NCBI RefSeq assembly: GCF_014805685.1
Contig: NC_060887.1
Location: 12,711,463-12,775,462 of the forward strand
Reading direction: 5' to 3'
DNA: 64,000 nucleotides
Source of the DNA: Silurus meridionalis
Lineage: Eukaryota > Chordata > Actinopteri > Siluriformes > Siluridae
Shown here piece by piece: positions 61,870 to 64,000 of the stretch. Numbering within the stretch: position 1 is the first letter of the stretch; each line of letters begins with the position of its first letter. The notes under the pieces were generated by a model. It was not told the origin of the DNA. It was given only the letters and a program-made list of their open reading frames with translations, and ran no database searches. Position numbers and translations under genes: made by a program.

Positions 61870-64000
61870 CTATTTATAGCATCAGGAAAAAAGCATTGAT
61901 CTTTTCACACATTATACAGCATTTGTTATGTAAAAGCAGGAGGAAAACATTAATATTTAGGATAAACTAGCACTAGTTGAGTGACATTTGGCAAGTACCT
62001 GTAATATTGTCTGCTGTCTGACACTAATTGCTAAAATGTTTGTTCTTGTCTTTTGTTCAAACACATAAATCAAACCAAAGCTCAAAAACACCTTGTGGAA
62101 CAGACCAATAAAAAGTTGAAAAACACTGCTGTCTACATGATATTTAACTGTCAACGAAAAGGTATCTTCTATTTTTTCTGTGAATGTATCAAACATATAT
62201 TATATTCTAATTATAATATTAAACAATATATTATACGTATATGTGCATATATATAATGAATTGGAACACTGACTGGACCCAGCACTTACAGAAGTGCTTT
62301 AAAATAGTTGTCCTGTTTAACTTTTTTTATTAATTAAAATAACAATACTGGCTCGTTTATGAATGATATCAGGAATCACAATTTTTCCTGAGAATTTAAC
62401 CATGACTTATACAATTGCTTGTTTCTCACATTTATTTTTACCCAAATTTGGGATGAAAATTGATACTTCAGAGATGCTTGAATTTCCAGCCCAATTTCAA
62501 CTCTACCCCTTTACATCTGTCATTAAACACATTTTGGTTTGAGTGGCTTCCAATAAGCTTGATAATGTTTGCATATTACTTACATTTAGAAAGATTTGTG
62601 GAATAGCCATTATTGTTGGTGGTAAGATTTAAAGATTTGAAACGTGAAACTTCCCAATAGAATGACTCATTCTGCCTCCAAGATAGTTTAGTACAGTACT
62701 ATATATGTATATACAAACATACTAAAAATCAATATATAACCATCAAATGATTTAAAAAAGCATAAAAAAACAACAGAATGCTAAATATTAAAACCAGGTT
62801 CTATACAACAATGGTAAGAAATTCATTGCACATTAGTGATTAATGAGTAAAAAGATTTATATAGCTCATATGTTGTGTAATATGTGGAATACAGGGTTAT
62901 TCAAAAAGAATGAATTGCTTCAGTTCTCAAGCATCGTCATGGAATGAGTCAGTGACTTTTTAAAAGAGGACTTATCATAAAGAGTTAAGTTGATTGTGAG
63001 TATAATACTTGTGGCATGGCTGGAGTTTTGTATTACTTTTTTTCTTAATAAAATATTGAGTAATGAAATCGGTTCATTCTTTATGAATAGCCCTTTATTT
63101 AATTGTAATAAAATACATATACATTTAATAAGCATTTTTAGAGTGGGTATACACACCACACAAGTTGTTATTTCATTAAGCGTTTCAGCTCTTAAATAAG
63201 TGTAAATATGTTTTTATTTTTTAAGATACACACTGCATTCAATATAAAGCATGCAAGCATCATATTGGCTGTAAAGCCCATTTAGATATTTGAAACTGAT
63301 TTTATATAGTTTTTTTGCGACTACAAACTTTATATTTTAAAGATATAGTCTTGGTCAAAGTAAATGCTACACTTTTTTGTAAAAGAGTGGCATGGAGGCG
63401 AAGGGGATAGTGATGCTGCATCACAGCTCCAAGAGTTTCTTCTGAACTCAGGTTACTATCTGAACACGGTTATATTCAGGGTGTATCCATGAATGAGATG
63501 TAAGGTGACAATTACCAAGATAAAGTGAATGCTAGTGTTTACACAATGAACTCACTGTGTGTATGGGTGTTTAAAATGTGCTCTAAACTATCTTGTAACA
63601 TTTTCCAAGGCATCATAGAGAAACTGTAAATACCAAGTCAGCATGGCAACTATATAAATATATATGCCCATAGCTGAAACTGGACTATTAGGGCGATTAT
63701 GCAGATACTTGACGTTACTATTTCCCTAAAAGAAGACATCGGATGTCATTTAATGTGTGTTTACTTTTTTTTATTTTGACTGCATTCACACAATGACTTT
63801 TATAATGTAGTGTTGCTGTAAACATCCCAATCAGTCAGCTCTCCTATACCATGTGACAGCAACCAAACAGGCAGGATAAAAACAATCGGTGTGCTTCAGT
63901 TGAAACACCAGACAACTACACATTTTCAAATAATGCTCATACAGAACACTGTAACGCACTCAGACGAAACCTCTCTTTGCCTTCTTCCACATGCATGAGC

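Larger units (their letters stand above)
59843..64000. other. Gene-poor intergenic DNA
   Basis: AT-rich, with no reading frame supported by domains or splice structure. It holds a (CA)n tract (60671-60718), a poly-A/GA tract (about 61410-61442) and one DNA transposon (61443-61869). About 63366-63560 has repeat-like text (GATGCTGCATCACAGCTCC). The final 170 bp contain AGGATAAAAAC and could be upstream sequence of a gene beyond the window. Confidence 0.5.

Overview
The window is animal nuclear DNA, almost certainly from a teleost fish, and probably an otophysan such as a catfish. This is inferred from spliced immunoglobulin (Ig) genes with phase-1 GT/AG exons, long (AT)n, (CA)n and (GA)n microsatellites, and a dense load of typical fish repeats. 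Those repeats are Tc1/mariner elements, Rex1/L2-like LINEs, tRNA-derived SINEs and small inverted-repeat elements.

The backbone is a tandem cluster of Ig-superfamily receptor genes that look CEACAM-like, all on the + strand. Copy A (1952-9742) is damaged. Copy A' (about 10291-12250) is an orphan Ig exon with 3' debris. Gene B (15870-22733, 402 aa) and gene C (37520-49908, 506 aa) are intact in reading frame. Gene D (54888-59295, 323 aa) is a more distant member. A, B and C share a cysteine-less V-type N-terminal domain, an I-set domain, a C2-type domain and a Gly/Ile-rich membrane segment. Gene C adds a second I-set domain. Gene D has three Ig domains and ends in a hydrophobic tail that suggests a GPI anchor.

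The cytoplasmic tails differ sharply. Genes A and B share a five-exon-derived tail with clustered tyrosines ([20 protein letters not shown]). Gene C has an unrelated tail with a clear ITIM (LHYADI) and ITSM (TIYSNV). B and C have nearly identical 5' leaders, signal peptides and N domains, so they look like paired receptors: the same kind of ectodomain joined to different signalling outputs.

Between B and C, at 25993-33344, lies a 7.35-kb DNA transposon bounded by CACAGCAAA/TTTGCTGTG termini and a TG/TG target duplication. It carries two damaged genes. One is a spliced gene with a CIDE-N-like N-terminus and a SAMD3-like body. The other is a zinc-finger protein with a DIMHDILEG motif and is the likely transposase. 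I place it tentatively in the CMC (CACTA/EnSpm-like) group. It is itself invaded by a LINE.

The rest is introns and intergenic DNA filled with degenerate transposons and microsatellites. From about 59300 to 64000 no gene was found. No bacterial-type features, CRISPR arrays, rRNA or functional tRNA genes were seen.
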